From Onthophagus taurus (taxonomy: Eukaryota; Arthropoda; Insecta; Coleoptera; Scarabaeidae): a stretch of DNA of 64,000 nt. Positions 13,427 through 28,400 of the stretch are shown here, in pieces (positions within the stretch are counted from its first letter, which is position 1; each line of letters begins with the position of its first letter). Both the position numbers and the translations under genes were made by a program. Under the pieces are notes generated by a model. It did not search any database, was not told where the DNA came from, and saw nothing but the letters and a program-made list of their open reading frames with translations. The stretch lies in NCBI RefSeq assembly GCF_036711975.1, contig NC_091971.1:7199501-7263500 (forward strand), given 5' to 3'.

Positions 13427-16400
13427 GTAAGCCACCCTATTACGCTTCAATTTGATCGAAGAACAAAAGGTTCGTTCCAGAGTTAGTAACCTGTAAGTTA
13501 GGTATGTCAAGGAGTCGTCAACAGCATCTATACTCGTCATCGCATGACAGCATCCCAACACCTTGCGTGACCCGTCCTACAAACGTCGTTAGTTCGGCAG
13601 CCAGCGAGTTGGATTTATCCAGAAAAACAAGGAGAAGAGATTTACGAGGAAGACTCAAATTACCCGCGAGCGTAGCGTTGGCAAGTTCCGGGGAAGCTCC
13701 TTTATTGGGTGGTTGGAGGACTACTCCGGGATCTACCTCCGGGACAAATCCACCATCTTCAAATCATCTCAATTCAACCAGCAGTTGTAACGGAACGGAG
13801 AGGTAAGACTCATTCATTATTAACACATTAATTAGAACACAGTACGTTTGTGTTGAGGAATATAAATTTAATCAAAACGATTAATAACAATATACGTTGT
13901 AATAATTCATATGGTTTGCGTAATTAGTTGCGTACATTATTTAAGGTGGGAATACACGAACATGTTATGCAAAATTTATATCATAAATAAATTATAAGAT
14001 GCATTTAGTACTCTATTAGATAGAAAGCTTTTTGCTATATTAGATTACGTTTTAATATTGATTTTTTTAAATAAAACTTAAAAGTTTATTATTAAAGCTA
14101 AAATTTTGGGTTTAGACATTTTGAGAGACGCACAGCTCTAGATTTAGTTGTTATTCAGCGTCAGATTGTAATAATTTTTGTTCAACAAACAGTACAACTA
14201 ATACTAGACCTAGAACTAGAAACATTTGGGTTTAGTCATGCGTCTCTTACGACGGCTAAATCCGAATGTTTCTAGTTTTAGTTCTAGTGTTAGTTTTAGT
14301 GATAGTGTTAGTTCTAGTTTTACTTCAATTAACATCTGCCGTAAAAGCCATCTTAGTTACAGTATTGATTTATTTAATTTTTAATTATTGATGTGTTTAT
14401 GGTAGGTACTTTAAGTTTATAAATTAGGGAGGAAACAATCTTATTTATTTAGCGGGTGTCTCGAGAATCGGATTATCTTGACAATGTAGAAGCGGGGGCA
14501 GTCAGATTCAAGCTTTATTTATGCATGGTTCCCCGCAAGGTAACAAGCACCGCCTAAGCAAGGCCATACAGTTTTAAAAGTGTTCCATAAAATATTAAAA
14601 GTTGAGCTGCTCGGTTAAATCCGGCTTTTTCTAATTATAAATAAATCTAAGCACATCATTACTTAATCTCATTACTTTTCATGATCAATCCTTTAACTAA
14701 AACTCACGAGACGTAAGAAGATTTACCTTGAAAGATTTTACAAGATTTATTCTGTTAAGTTATCTTTTTCTTCTTTTTCAGTCGATACGGGTTTCGAAGG
14801 GTTGACTCATATACAGCAAGACTCAGACCTGGTGGCATCGGTTGGTCCTTTGTATTCGACCCCGCGGGGAGGCTGTGCTATTACTGGTCAATGATAGTCT
14901 CCTTCGCGTTCCTATACAATTTTTGGGTCATAATATACCGCTTCGCCTTTCAAGAAATAAACAGTAAGTATACTGATATTGCGTTTCGGGTACGCCGAAG
15001 AATAAATAACGACCGAAAGGTAAATTCGACCCTAATATTAAAGAGTTTTCCTTCGCCCCGGTAAATATCGTGTTTGTTCGTCCCTCTCTCGAATTGAATT
15101 TCATTTTACAACGAAATTTTCCAACTAAACTTTTCACCAACAAAATCTACGGCTTGTTATTTCGATATAACCGTACTGGTAATAAACATGTTTTATGTCA
15201 AATAAAATGAAATGATATCAAATTTACTGAACCGTTTAACGACGATTTAGTGCGAGATATAAAACTTACGATTAGATAATTAAACTTTATTACATTCACT
15301 ATTTAACAGTTTATATATATTACACAGTTATTAACTTCATGCATTAGTAAATATTTATTTAAAAAATTAAATATTATTGAGCATATATAAATTGAATACA
15401 AATTCATTTTCATATTTATGAAATGGTTCATATTGTATTTGTTGTAATATTTAAATTACAAATAATTCTCATTATTATCAATTAATCTGCTTAATAGTAT
15501 TGTCAACGATATAATTATGAATCATGTTAAGTATTGATGAACGACATAAAGAATTTAATTACTAATGTCATAAACAGCGTAATTGTGCACGAATTTTTTT
15601 CGTCTTTTAATTTAAATTAATTAAATTGTTAACAACACGGACTGGTCGTAAACAATGGGTGTTTGGCGAATATTCTAACCACATGTGTTAAAATACAGTG
15701 GCACATGTTGTGCGACACAAACAACGCGTATAACAATATTGTAAATTTAGTAAAGTGTGTTGATTTGAATAAGTATGTAATTATTCTAGAATTTAGTATT
15801 AAGTGAAATTCTGGCCTTTCCGTTGGCATATTCATATTATTTCAATATAAAAATTTTATAGATCATTCCAATAGCTCTCGTATGTATTCTAATAAAACGG
15901 ATTTGCTGCCGACGACAGCCCTACTTCTAACACATATTTTACGATGATAATAAAATTTAATTTATATTTTTCCGGTATGGATTTATTAAAATCTCCGCCA
16001 TCGAATGCGACGTGTGGAATAAATCTTTTTATTAAAATTTATTTATTTTGTACTATTGCAATATGGATGATAACGAAATACGATCATTTTATGGATATGC
16101 CTTCAAATTAAATTCGATTCTGGATGAGTTCTTTAATAACTTTTAAAGTATGTGATAAAAAGTTTCATACGTATCTCTACAAATGATGCTCTTACAAAAG
16201 CTTTTATTGTCTTTGTTAGCTTCAATGAAAAGAAGCGCAAGAGGTGATTGAAGATGTGCCATCACATATGATTCTTTGATTTTGTCTGCTTGCGTTTTAT
16301 CAACGATATCAAATTTGCAAGAAAATATTTAAAAAGAGCGAAAGAGACTGACGAAGATGCTTCAATATCCCCACAGTCCTTAATTGAACAAAACAAACCT

Positions 16401-19400
16401 ATCAAAGTGAAAACGTTTAAAGCCGAGGTTCAGTGATTAATGATTAATATCATATTAACCTGAAAATGATCATGATACTTGCTATATGTCTGAAGGTCTA
16501 GTGTTAGTTCTAATATTAATTCAACAGAATTCGTCTGCTAGATATCATAACAGATATACATATTATATTGTAATATCGCTTCTGAGACAAGTTTTACCTG
16601 AGAAAGAAACATAACCTCAATTCAGTTGACAGTTAATTTTTAGTTGCTCATAATTTTCTTAAAACTGTTAATATCCTTTCTAAACGATCCAAAACGGGAA
16701 GATCAGTGTCAGCTACATCTAATTTATTAAATTCCTGAAGATTCTGAACGATTTTGACCTTGAAACTTGGACTTAAATTTGTAAAATTCAAACTTAATTT
16801 GTGGTTGGAGAATCTTGAAACCTCCAATGGACGGCTGGAATAGAAAAATATATGTATCAAATACGAAGTTTCATCGAGATTAGTGAAGAATTAAAGAAGA
16901 TATGAATAAAGTAAGTTTTGGAATTTTGAGTAGTTCGAAAGAAATCCGCTAGATGGCTAGAAAGATTTGAAATTATTTTAAGGGAAGAAATGGCGCGAAA
17001 CCCATCAGCCATGTAGAAGCGAGGGTTAAAAATAGAAGGAAGAAAATTTTCTGGAGAAGGGGAAAAGGGTATATAAGAAGACGAAAAAGTTAAACTGAGA
17101 CAGTCCAATTTAGTAAGACCAAGAATAGGGTTCACTTTTGATAAAAAAAATCTAACCTATAAAAGTCAAAAGTAGTTTCCTAACCTTAAATTGGTTCTCC
17201 AATTCAAAAAGTTTTTCCTCGATAATTCAATCCAAATTTAACGCCGAATCAAAATTTTAACATAACCTATAGAAGAAAAATTTAATAAATTTAAACCGAG
17301 GAGAAATTACCTGTGTTCCTGAAAAAATTCCAAAGGTAGTTACCACACACCAGATCCAAAAAAGTCCGATTGAAGAATAATTATCCGAACCGAAGCTTTC
17401 CGGGTGCCTGTCCATTTTCCATTCCTAAGAGGGACCTTCCAATCCAATAGAGACCTTCGATCGAATTGAGTTACAACATAACCTAAAAGTTATTTATCAG
17501 ATAAGTTGGAATTTTGCTTGTTAATTTTCATGTCAATAATTCAAGATACCTAACTTACGAGTCAGTTGAAGAATTAAAATTACGCGATAACACTTTCATT
17601 TTAATTGAGAATCTATCGATTATTTTCGACCGACTTAAATCTTTAGTAGTTTATTAACGTATGACAAGCATGTGTTGCTATTGTCGGTCCGAGATTTCAT
17701 CCGTTCTTCCTGTTGGTTCCATTTAGAAAGGGGCAGAGCTTTCGCTAAGATCTCACCTGGCATCTTCAGTGTGTTGTCGTAGTCTCCTGTCGGCAGACTG
17801 TCCCTTTCCAAAAGGAACCAACAGGAAGAACGGATGTAATCTTGGACCGACCACAGCAACACATTACATATATTCCATTTAAGTTATATTTTATATATTT
17901 ATTGTAATTTAAATTAATTATATATATTTTCTTTTAATTTTATAGGGGAAACGATACTAGTGTGGTTTTGTTTGGACTACTTCGCAGATTTTATATATTT
18001 AGTGGATATAATGTTCCACTTTAGGACGGGCTACCTCGAAGACGGTGTACTGCAGACGGATTCGACGAAACTGCGTCACCATTACATGAACTCAACGACG
18101 TTTTACATAGACTGTTTGTGCCTACTGCCACTAGACTTTCTCTACTTGTCAATAGGGTTCAATTCGATATTGCGCTCGTTTCGACTGGTGAAAATCTATC
18201 GGTTTTGGGCGTTCATGGACCGAACAGAACGCCACACGAACTACCCGAATTTATTTCGCTCGACCAGTCTCATCCATTACTTGCTGGTGATATTTCATTG
18301 GAACGGTTGTTTGTTTCATATAATTCATAAAAATAACGGGTTCGGTTCTAAAAATTGGGTGTACAGTGATTCGGAAAGTACGGATGTTGTTAAACAGTAT
18401 TTACAAAGTTATTATTGGTGCACGCTCGCATTGACCACCATTGGTGATTTGCCGAGGCCTAGGAACAAAGGTGAATATCTCTTCGTTATCATTCAACTTT
18501 TGTTCGGGTTGATGCTTTTTGCTACGGTGCTGGGCCACGTCGCCAACATCGTAACTTCGGTATCGGCGGCTAGAAAAGAATTTCAAGGTGAGTCCATTTT
18601 TTAATTTCATTTAATTTTATTATTAATTATGTGTTGTTTATCTTAAAATATTATGCATTCCTATTCCATGCTTAACTAAAATAAAACAACATAAAAAGAA
18701 ACACGGCACATTTTCATATCCGGGGGAACATATCTGTTTTATAAAAATTATTCTATGTAGCGATATTTGGCACGTAAGATTTATTGTTAGAAGACGCTAT
18801 TTGTGGTTGTTCGCAAAAATAGCTAAAGGGCATTTTTAACCTGTCAGAATAAACTCAAGATTTATTTCTCTTTTATACTAACACAAACAGAGCCCATATT
18901 TCTTTCCGGTTGAAATAAAATCGGACATCAAACTAAAATATGTAAGATCATAATAACGTTTCGCGGAAATGCAAATGTGCTCAGTGTCAATCTTTTAAGG
19001 ACCATTGGTTAAAAAGATCTAAATCCACATCGAGATCATAAATTATTCCAACAGCTGTAACACGCAAGTCAAACATTTATGCCATGACAGAATCAAAGTG
19101 ATTACCACCATCCATTATTTATGCACGTATACACTGGCTACTGGTGAATGCTATGCAGATCACATACTATTTCGTATACGCCACATACACAAATTTCGGC
19201 CGTAGATTACCACATATCGCGACAGTGATAGACAGAATATGTCGTTACGTTATCTGAACGTTAAATTTTAACCAATCGTCCGAAGAAACATGTTTTTTGT
19301 ATACACCCTCTTTTAGTCCCTTTATAACGTCCACAAACTCGAAACGAAAAATCGATTCCGAAATGGTTGTGGTAGTTATGGAGGCTTGAAAAGGGATGAC

Positions 19401-22400
19401 TGCCAACTAAAAATATAAACACCTTTACGTCCCGCTTACCAACCGAAGCACTCCGAAGCACCGTTTGGCTGGTATTTCCACACTGAAATAACAAACATAG
19501 AGACGAGACGGAGTACCCAACGTACGGTACATATATGATCGGTTAAATATTTACTCACGCGTAAACAAACAGATGGTGTCTAGTCTAGCTGAAAATATTG
19601 TAGAGTGCGAAAATTTCCCCCCTCACATTGTTTATTTACTACTTTATTCAACAAGATAAAAGCTTTATTTTCATTTGCATCATAATAAATAAATTCATTA
19701 CTCTCATTCTCTGGTAATTAGTATAAGTATTACAAGAAAAACTAGATTTAAAATACAATAGATATATCTCAAAACATTTAAATGTAACGATTTTCAACAC
19801 ATTATTTTGAAAGCGTAGAGGAAATGGGATTAGCAAATGCAGTTTGAGCAACCATCAGGGAAGTTCGGCTGTATGGGTAGTGATTCCATTTTGTTAAAAC
19901 TCAGATACTGCACCAAACAGTCACTTTTGAGATGTGCAGTGACTGCTAGGGTTAAGATAACCTAGTGGCCAACTAGCTATTTGGCTTCTTTTTAGGCCAA
20001 GACTCAAGAGAGCTAAAGCCAAGAATGACAGTTCTATTTCATTAAGATAAAAATGAGCTTCATTACTCATTGTGATGGTTAAATCCTCATTTTCATTAAA
20101 CATCGTTGAAGTGGAATCCTGCTCATTCCACTGTTGAATCAATTTTATACGGGTGATCCTATGTCTATGTAATATTCACTGTACAGAGTTTTGAGTTAAT
20201 CGTAAAACTTCGCATTATTGCTTCTTTTACACCATCCGCATTCCCTGGTATTCTGGTGATTTTGACAGATCCGGGTGTTTTTCTTTTCAATACGTATTGC
20301 TAGGGATATCATCATCGTGAAAATTTGTGGTGTTCTCAACTCCACAACGGATACTAAAATGGTAACTCGAAGAGAGTTAAAAGCCATTGTTACTACCTGG
20401 TGCTGAATAACAACTAAAACTACAATTAACACTATCACTGGAACTAACACTAGACCTAGAACTAGAAACATATGGGTTTAGCCGTCTTGAGAGACGCGTA
20501 GCTAAACCCGAATATTTCTAATTCTAAATCTAGTGTTAGTTTTAGTTCTAGTTTTATTTTAATTATTTACCTTTATTGAAATTTAGTTTCTATAAACAAT
20601 GAGAGCGTGTTTGTAACATTACTTGGAAGGAAGTTAACTATAGGGGAAACGCTGAGGTCATGAAACTGCTCAAACTGGTAACTTTATAACATTATTAAAG
20701 TTATCGACGGTGTGTCTAAGAACATGGCAAAGATCAATAATAGAGGAACGGTGTTTGTACCTACGACAATTTCAAAGCTATTGTCTTCAATTACCTTTAA
20801 TGCAAATATCAAAAAAAATTTTTTAAATACCTGTGTATTTTCAGTATTCATTTCGTTAAAATAGTGAATTTAAATTTTAAATGGTTTTGTTTATTTTAAA
20901 ATAATCAACATCGTGTTTTTGTGTGTTTTGATCACAGCAGTTTTTGTTATTATTTTTACAATCAATATCAATGATGTTACAAGCAAAATGTTTTTGTTCG
21001 AACTTTTCTAAGATTATGTACGTGAAGAAGTCATTAGTAAACTATTGGCAATTTACCAAAAGTAGTAATTCTTAAATAATTAAATCCCAAATGTTCGGAC
21101 GCGAAAAGTTAAGAGTAATTGAATTCCCATTGGTACACAAAACTTTCCTAAACTAATCATAATTTCTCCAAGTTTATTAATTTAACAATTACAGAAACTA
21201 TTAAATAAGAATTAAACGCGTTGAAAGATGAATTGGGGATGTCTCTATGTTTGTTAGAGTATGTGTTAAACTCGGGATACGAATACCAGCCTACGCACAT
21301 GTTTTAATTAAATTAAGAATTTGCTCTCAAAAGATATTTGATATAAATAAAAAAGTTCTTTTAAGAGCAATACCTTGTAAAAGTGATAATTCATCACGAT
21401 TTTTGTTGTTTAACTTTCACAGATAACTCGGCCGTATGTGAGTAGGCAAAATGCATTTAAAATTCGTTTCCCGATATTTTTAATATTTCCCTTTTCTTTC
21501 GTTTTGTGTCCACGTCTAGATTTTTTTTAACTTAATAAAACGTAAAAAAATATATTCTAGTTGATTTGTACTGGCTTGTAGAGATGTCTCCCACATTATT
21601 GAAGACATAAATTTGAAATTTTCGTTTCATCTTGAATCAACTTAATCATTTTAAAAAGAACGAAAAATTCAAATTTGATAAACCGCTTTTATATTGATTA
21701 AATATTTTACGTATATGTTGCACCCCCTTGAAAATATGCTTCGTATTCGTCGACGGAGATGATTTATGTCTTCTGAATCCAGCATGATATGACACTCTTG
21801 AAATATAAAGCCCCTAAAAATAAAACTGTTGACTCTGTGTCAACCTTAAAATATTTACCATCCTAATTTTGAGATTTGATTCCGGCCGAAACGCCTCGGG
21901 TTATTTGTTTAAAAGATTACTTTTTCTTGGCCTTATAGGGGTCACCTATAAGGTGTTTGCACAATACAAAGCAATCCGAAACTCGACAAAATTGATCTAC
22001 GTAAAGTAAAACACTCTTCCGTCACCTTTCTCCACTTATTTCTTTGGCGAGCTTTTCCGTATTCAAAATTAAAATAGCCGCAATATAACTTCGTTTGGAA
22101 TTTCCTTTAGAGACGCCACCGTCGCGGTTTAATAATGCAACTGAAATTAGTTTTAAACGTAACTTTCAGCTAAATTTAAAATGAGTTTTAGTTTTAGAGA
22201 TTTAAGTCTATACAACTACGATCGATAAAGCTTTAGCGTCTAACACTTTAAACAACTATCTTCAATCTCGCAAAATACATAAAAGATACATTTTAATCTG
22301 TTGCGTGTATAAAATGAAAGTTTATGCTAATCTAACCGTAATTAACCTGCCAATGGTTGAGGTAATCACTTTACATTAAAACGTTTTGCAATTTTAATGG

Positions 22401-25400
22401 TAACAAACTAATTTCTGCGAATTTCATGATTCTATATATGTAATTAACAAACAGGAAAATTAACCTCGGTGGAATTTATCGGGTTTGTTTTGCCACAACA
22501 AATTTAACAAATTTAGTGGTTCATATCTATCCCTCATTAATTAAATAATTATTTTCAATATTAACTCATCATTTTATCGAAAATCTTAAAAGATTTGAAA
22601 TATTTGAGAAAATCGCAGACATATTTTTCAAAATCGTGTCGACCTTATTTTTGAGAATTAAGAAATCATTTTTATATCAAATGAAAGATAAAATTGTGGG
22701 CTTTAATATGATATACTCAATTCAAAAATCCATTAGATAATTTTGAAGAAAAATGTTAAAATGTAAGACTCCACATTTGGGATTTTTATTTATTAAATTG
22801 TAAAATATTCTTGGAATTTAAATAAATCGTACTGATCTTATTTTTGAAAACTAAGAAATGATTTTTATATCACGTTAAAAATCAAATTGTGGTCTTTTAG
22901 GAGTGTTTCAGAGTCCTCGACTTCGTCTCAGACAATAATATTATTTCTAGTAACTATCGACATCTTCCATATCACTCAATGTCATCTCTGATTAATTCAA
23001 TCCAACACAGCATCCAGGACAGCTCTCAACATCTCAGTATCATGCCTATCTCTAAATATGTAAAAAAAACAATATTTTGATTTCAGATATCTTAAAAATG
23101 AATCAATGTTTTTAGGATTAGATATGTAGCAGTTAATATCGTAGAGATTGAAGTGGAAACCTGTTAATGAGTGGTAAAAGTAATTGTGATAGAACATTAA
23201 CTGGAAAGTTTACGGACTTTACACACAAAGCTTCGGTACGTAGAGCTTTGGTAGCGGCAGGGTAATTACAGGTTCTTCGTACTCGAAGAACATTCATTGA
23301 AACTATTAAGTTGGAATAAGATTAAAAGCCTGACGAAGCTTCACCGAAGTTTCAACGATAAATATTTAGAAAAACAATTTATTTTGCGATAATAAAATGT
23401 GTTGTTTAATTGCCTTATTTTAATACAAACACCACAAAGGAAGTTTAATAACAAAACATCAAATGAGAATCATATTAACCGCTGAAACGGACACGGAATA
23501 TCACGTAAATTTGAGGTAGGCAGATAATTAAGTTAATTAAAACTTTGCTTCGCTATACACAAACAATACCAACCATCATTTTATAAAACAATACGAGTTT
23601 ATATTTAAAAGCTTATTTACAAAATTATAACAGATGTAATATTTAATTGAAATAGGAAGAAAATTATAATGAATAATGTTAAAACTGAAGCTTGGAAACA
23701 TTATCCGAGCTATCAGTGAGATTTTGACGTGGACTAAAAAAGCACAACGTAGAATCAACAACGATGCTGTGTGCCAACAACTTAAGCTTTAAAGGATAAA
23801 CAGCTCCACAGAGAACTCATCGATAAAACCGACCCCCAAAGTGCAGTAAAAGTGGAGTTTAAAGTCACCCAATAAACGGCTGTGCTTGGATGGTTGGAAG
23901 GTAAGCATCGATTTAACCGAGGATGGTTTAATACAAAAGAATGCAAAACGAAAGAAATCCCCAATTCTCTTTTGAAATGGACTAAACGTTTAATCATGAC
24001 TAAGGGGTATATTAAGGAAAACAATTTATCAAACACAGGCGACGATGAAGATCAAAAACCGCGCTTTTTTGTCGAGTCGAGCTTTTTTAGTCAACTCGCG
24101 AATCGGTGCTCTCCGCTTTTCTCGCCACATTAATCCATCTCGCTAACGAACCACAGCTCGGGTTTTAATTTATGGGAGTTGGTGTTCATATATTTTAAAG
24201 TTTAGTTGACTTTTATTTGGTTAAAAAAAATGATTAAGCGCAAATAAATAACGACGCTTAAAGTTACATTTAAATTGCGATGCGTCGTTAATCAAAAAGT
24301 ACTTTTGAAAATATTTTAAGTGCTTATTACATTGTTCTCTTTGTGGGCGCACCTTAACAATTTCTTTTCAGCGTTATTTGAAATTCCATCGTACGAAATT
24401 TCCGTGGAAAATTAATATTTGGACAATAGAGCGCAGCTGGCGACCTTTGTGACAGTTCCCCAAGAAGGACAATCCATCAAAGGGATGCCATCCTCAGGAG
24501 ACGTAAGGCATCTTTCAAGGATAAGGCTCCCCAGGCTTCTTAGCTTCTATCGTTGACACCCGAAACCCGATGGCCAAATTCTACCGCCCATTCCACTTAT
24601 TTCGACCAAAATAGTTTGCGGGCCAGAAAATCGATTCAAGATTCATGAATTTACATTAAAAAAATTAAATTTATAATAAATAAGTCCTTTAATTATAAAC
24701 CAGACGGTACAAAATTAGAAATAGTTTGCAAACTGTACCGCAACCTCCCACCATGTACAAGTTAGAGGGAACTTTGTCATTGTCATAAGTTTTCTATGAT
24801 GCAGCCTGCTTCCATGCAACTCGAAGCATAGAATGGATGCGCAAACGCGAGCTCCACATCATTTCCGGAGCATTGCCTCCTTGTGTAATACAGCGCAAGT
24901 TAATTGTTGTGGAAATCGTTGATAAAAGTCTTTTGTGGCACTATTCAGTGTTACACGAAATTCTACGTCATCATCGCGTGATACATAAAGGTGTTTAAAA
25001 CATCTTTTGTTAAAAATTCATATTATTTATTATTTAAAATTTATTCAACATGATATATGTAAATGTGTTTACGTACAATTGGTAAATCAATATTGATTTA
25101 TCAACTATGAGTACCACGCACAACGTCTACACATCCAGGTCTTTGTGACCCAAATTAGCATATTAATTAAATTCTGCTCTCAACCGGTTTGTTTCCTGGT
25201 GTTGCCAAAGAGCTCCGGGCGATTTTCGTCCATTCCTAATCGCATTTAAACCTCTGCCGGAGAGCTTTACAATACCCAGTTTTACCTTATGAGATGAAAT
25301 TTAATTGAAGTTTGTTTTGTATGTTATAATAGATGGAAAATCTTTTAGTTGGAGAATTAATAGCAAAATACTATATAACATCTTAATGTTTTCCCCTTCA

Positions 25401-28400
25401 GTTATCTGATAAAGTCATTTGATGTCAACATTATTTCTTATTTTCCATAATTCTGATTCACCTTTCAATGCTTTTTCACTTCATTTCCCGATGGAGTTTT
25501 GATTTGAATACATTATCGCAGGGAACACAATTTTAGCTTTAATTTGATACGTTGATAAATTGTCAGAAAAAATCTTAGAAATCCGAATTATTTAGGACTA
25601 TGTTGAGCACTGCCTGGGATGATATTAAAGGAAGTCTGAAAAGATATCGTAAAGTCTTCAAGCGATACTCGAAGATATCTGGAGTACCACGGATGATGAC
25701 ACTCATATGATTAACATTCATTATGGGCAAAAAATAGTAGTGAAAAATTAAATAATGAAGTTTTAAAGATTAATTTTTGTAGTGGAATGTTGTTGATGAG
25801 ATAATGTGGTAAGAAGAGATGTTAACTATTTTGAAGTTAGACAAATTTAACAGCTATCATAAATCGTTAAACGCGGTCTTAATTATTCAACGTCACCGGA
25901 AATTCTTGCGGTTATGTAATAACCGGTTTAATTAAAACTTGCTGTGTAGCAATAATAATTATTTGTTGGTTAAGAATGTGATGATATAAATCTTAATCTT
26001 GCTGTACAAGATGAGTTTTTTAATAATGATTTTTTATCTCAATATTTTATCATACAAGAATTCACGTCGATTAAAGGATCAGATGGAAGCTGTATCTCCC
26101 CATAGACATGTAAATTGCGTGGATCCCTTTTCAGCATTGCGGTACATACATCAGCGTTGTCTCGGTGGCTATAGTCGCAAGGATTCAATCCCCGGACTTA
26201 ATATGTATTAGTCGTTGCAGGTTGATGCCATCAGGTTGCACACCGGCGACGTCAACGCTCAATCGGCGTCGGCGTCGACGGAGGCGGTGGAGGGACGCAA
26301 AGTCCTGAAATAGCTTCCCAACCCCCTGCGCACCTCGATCGATGCCACCCTGACGCTAAAAATAACTTCACGTGCCCTACATACTCTCTCCCCTCGTATT
26401 CTGCATACTACAAACTCCCGGTTATCCATCCGCCCACCGGACCTCTCTCTACCTTTCAAAATCACCACGACCAATTTTTTTAATATCACTTCCTTCTTAA
26501 AAATTAAATTTCCCATATCATCTTAACACCAGCAGATAGTGTTGAAATTTAGTAAATTTATTTAACACTTGTCGTAGTGACGTTAATCCAAAAATCCAAC
26601 AGAGACTATCTTGTACAACGTGAGTTAGCCCAGAAACAGAGTAGTTAATGCCAGGTATTAGTGTAACCGTTGTCTATGTAACATTAAATTTGATAAAACG
26701 AAAATTCAGTAAACGTGTTGGAAAATGTTGCGGGAAAATGCGGGGTCCGTTTAGAGCCCACGGGGTAATAAATTTCAACTTGTTACGCTAATGTTTTACG
26801 AGATTGCGTAAAATACGGGGATGCAAATCCGTATTACCAATTAACCGAACGTCTATTTTAACAAAACTTATACGTCGGCTCTAAATTAATGTCCCACCGG
26901 AACGGGGCAACCGTAAAAGTGCCATTTTGAAAAACCGACGCCACCTTTAATGCCTTTTACACCTTTAAATTGAGATTATCTAAACCATTTCCTACGGGCT
27001 AACGCTCACATCCGGGATTTATACCGAAGCCTCCCGTATACGATGGAGTTTACGGGTGCTGCTCACGCTGAGGATAATTTTATTCCTCCGATAAATCATC
27101 GCTTCAAAACTTTCGATCGTAAATCCGCATAACTGGGCTAATGTACTTTTGGTTATTGTCGTACGAATGCTCCATCTACCTGCCGAGAAGTATGGAGAAA
27201 ACTTTTTAAAGTATCCAAAGTCTTATGATTATTATTCTATGAACCAGTCGAATTCTTTGAGCTGTTATTACCAGAGGTGCTTTTAATCTGTCTAAAGAAA
27301 AGATATCTCTCCCAATTGGTTAGAGCTCAGTATAGATGGAGTATCAGAATTCACGGCCATTAATACAAATCCATTGATTTTGGTGACCTGGATACATTCC
27401 TGGATTTATTTAACTCCCTGGATACACCACTCTTTATCGAAGCATAACGGTGGATTGATCATGCCTTGATAATTCAAACAATATTAATAAGAAGAACAAC
27501 CAAAAACACTTAGTTCATCAGTACTCAAAACTCTCGCTGTTTTAATTGAACTTAAAAAATGTTGATTCACGGCTAAACCCGAAACTTTCTAGAACTAGTG
27601 TTAATTCTAGTTTTAATTGTTATGCTGCGCTAGACCAAGAACTAGAATCATTCGGGTTTAGCCGTCTTAAGGGACGTACGGCTAAACCCAAATGTTTCTA
27701 GTTCTAGGTCTAATGATAGTTCTAGTAACAGTGCAAGTGTGAAACTAGAACTAACACTATACCTAGAACTAGAATCATTTGGGTTTAGCCACACGTCTCT
27801 AAAGACGGCTAAACCCGAATGATTCTAGTTCCAGTGTTGGTTCTAGTTTTACACTAGCACTGTTACTAGAACTAGAGACGTGCGGCTAAACCTGAATGTT
27901 TCTAGTTCCAATGTTGGTTCTAGTAACAATGATAGTGTAAAACTAGAACTAACACTAACCTAGAACTAGACACATTCAGGTTTAGCCACACGTCTCTAAA
28001 GACGGCTAAACCTGAATGATTCTAGTTCTAGGTCTTGTGTTAGTTCTAGTGATAGTGCTAGTGTAAAACTAGAACTAACACTAGACCTAGAACTAGAATC
28101 ATTCAGGTTTAGCCGTCTTTAGAGACGTGTGGCTAAACCTGAATGTGTCTAGTTCTAGGTTAGTGTTAGTTCTAGTTTTACATGCCGTATTGAGAGACGT
28201 GCGGCTAAACCCTAATATTTCTAGTTTCTAGTTCTAGTTACAGTACAAGTACACAGTAGTTTTGTAACGATAGTTACTGCATTCATATATTACGAGTTAT
28301 ATAAAATTCCCGATATTACATTAATACAAAAAGCGCTAATATAGTAGAACAATACAATGTATAAGTAAACTTAGTGTAGTAATAAGAAATGGTAAATTGG

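Noticed and set aside
27555-28250. CRISPR-like regular repeats
   Set aside because: Units are inverted rather than direct, spacing is uneven and the genome is animal.
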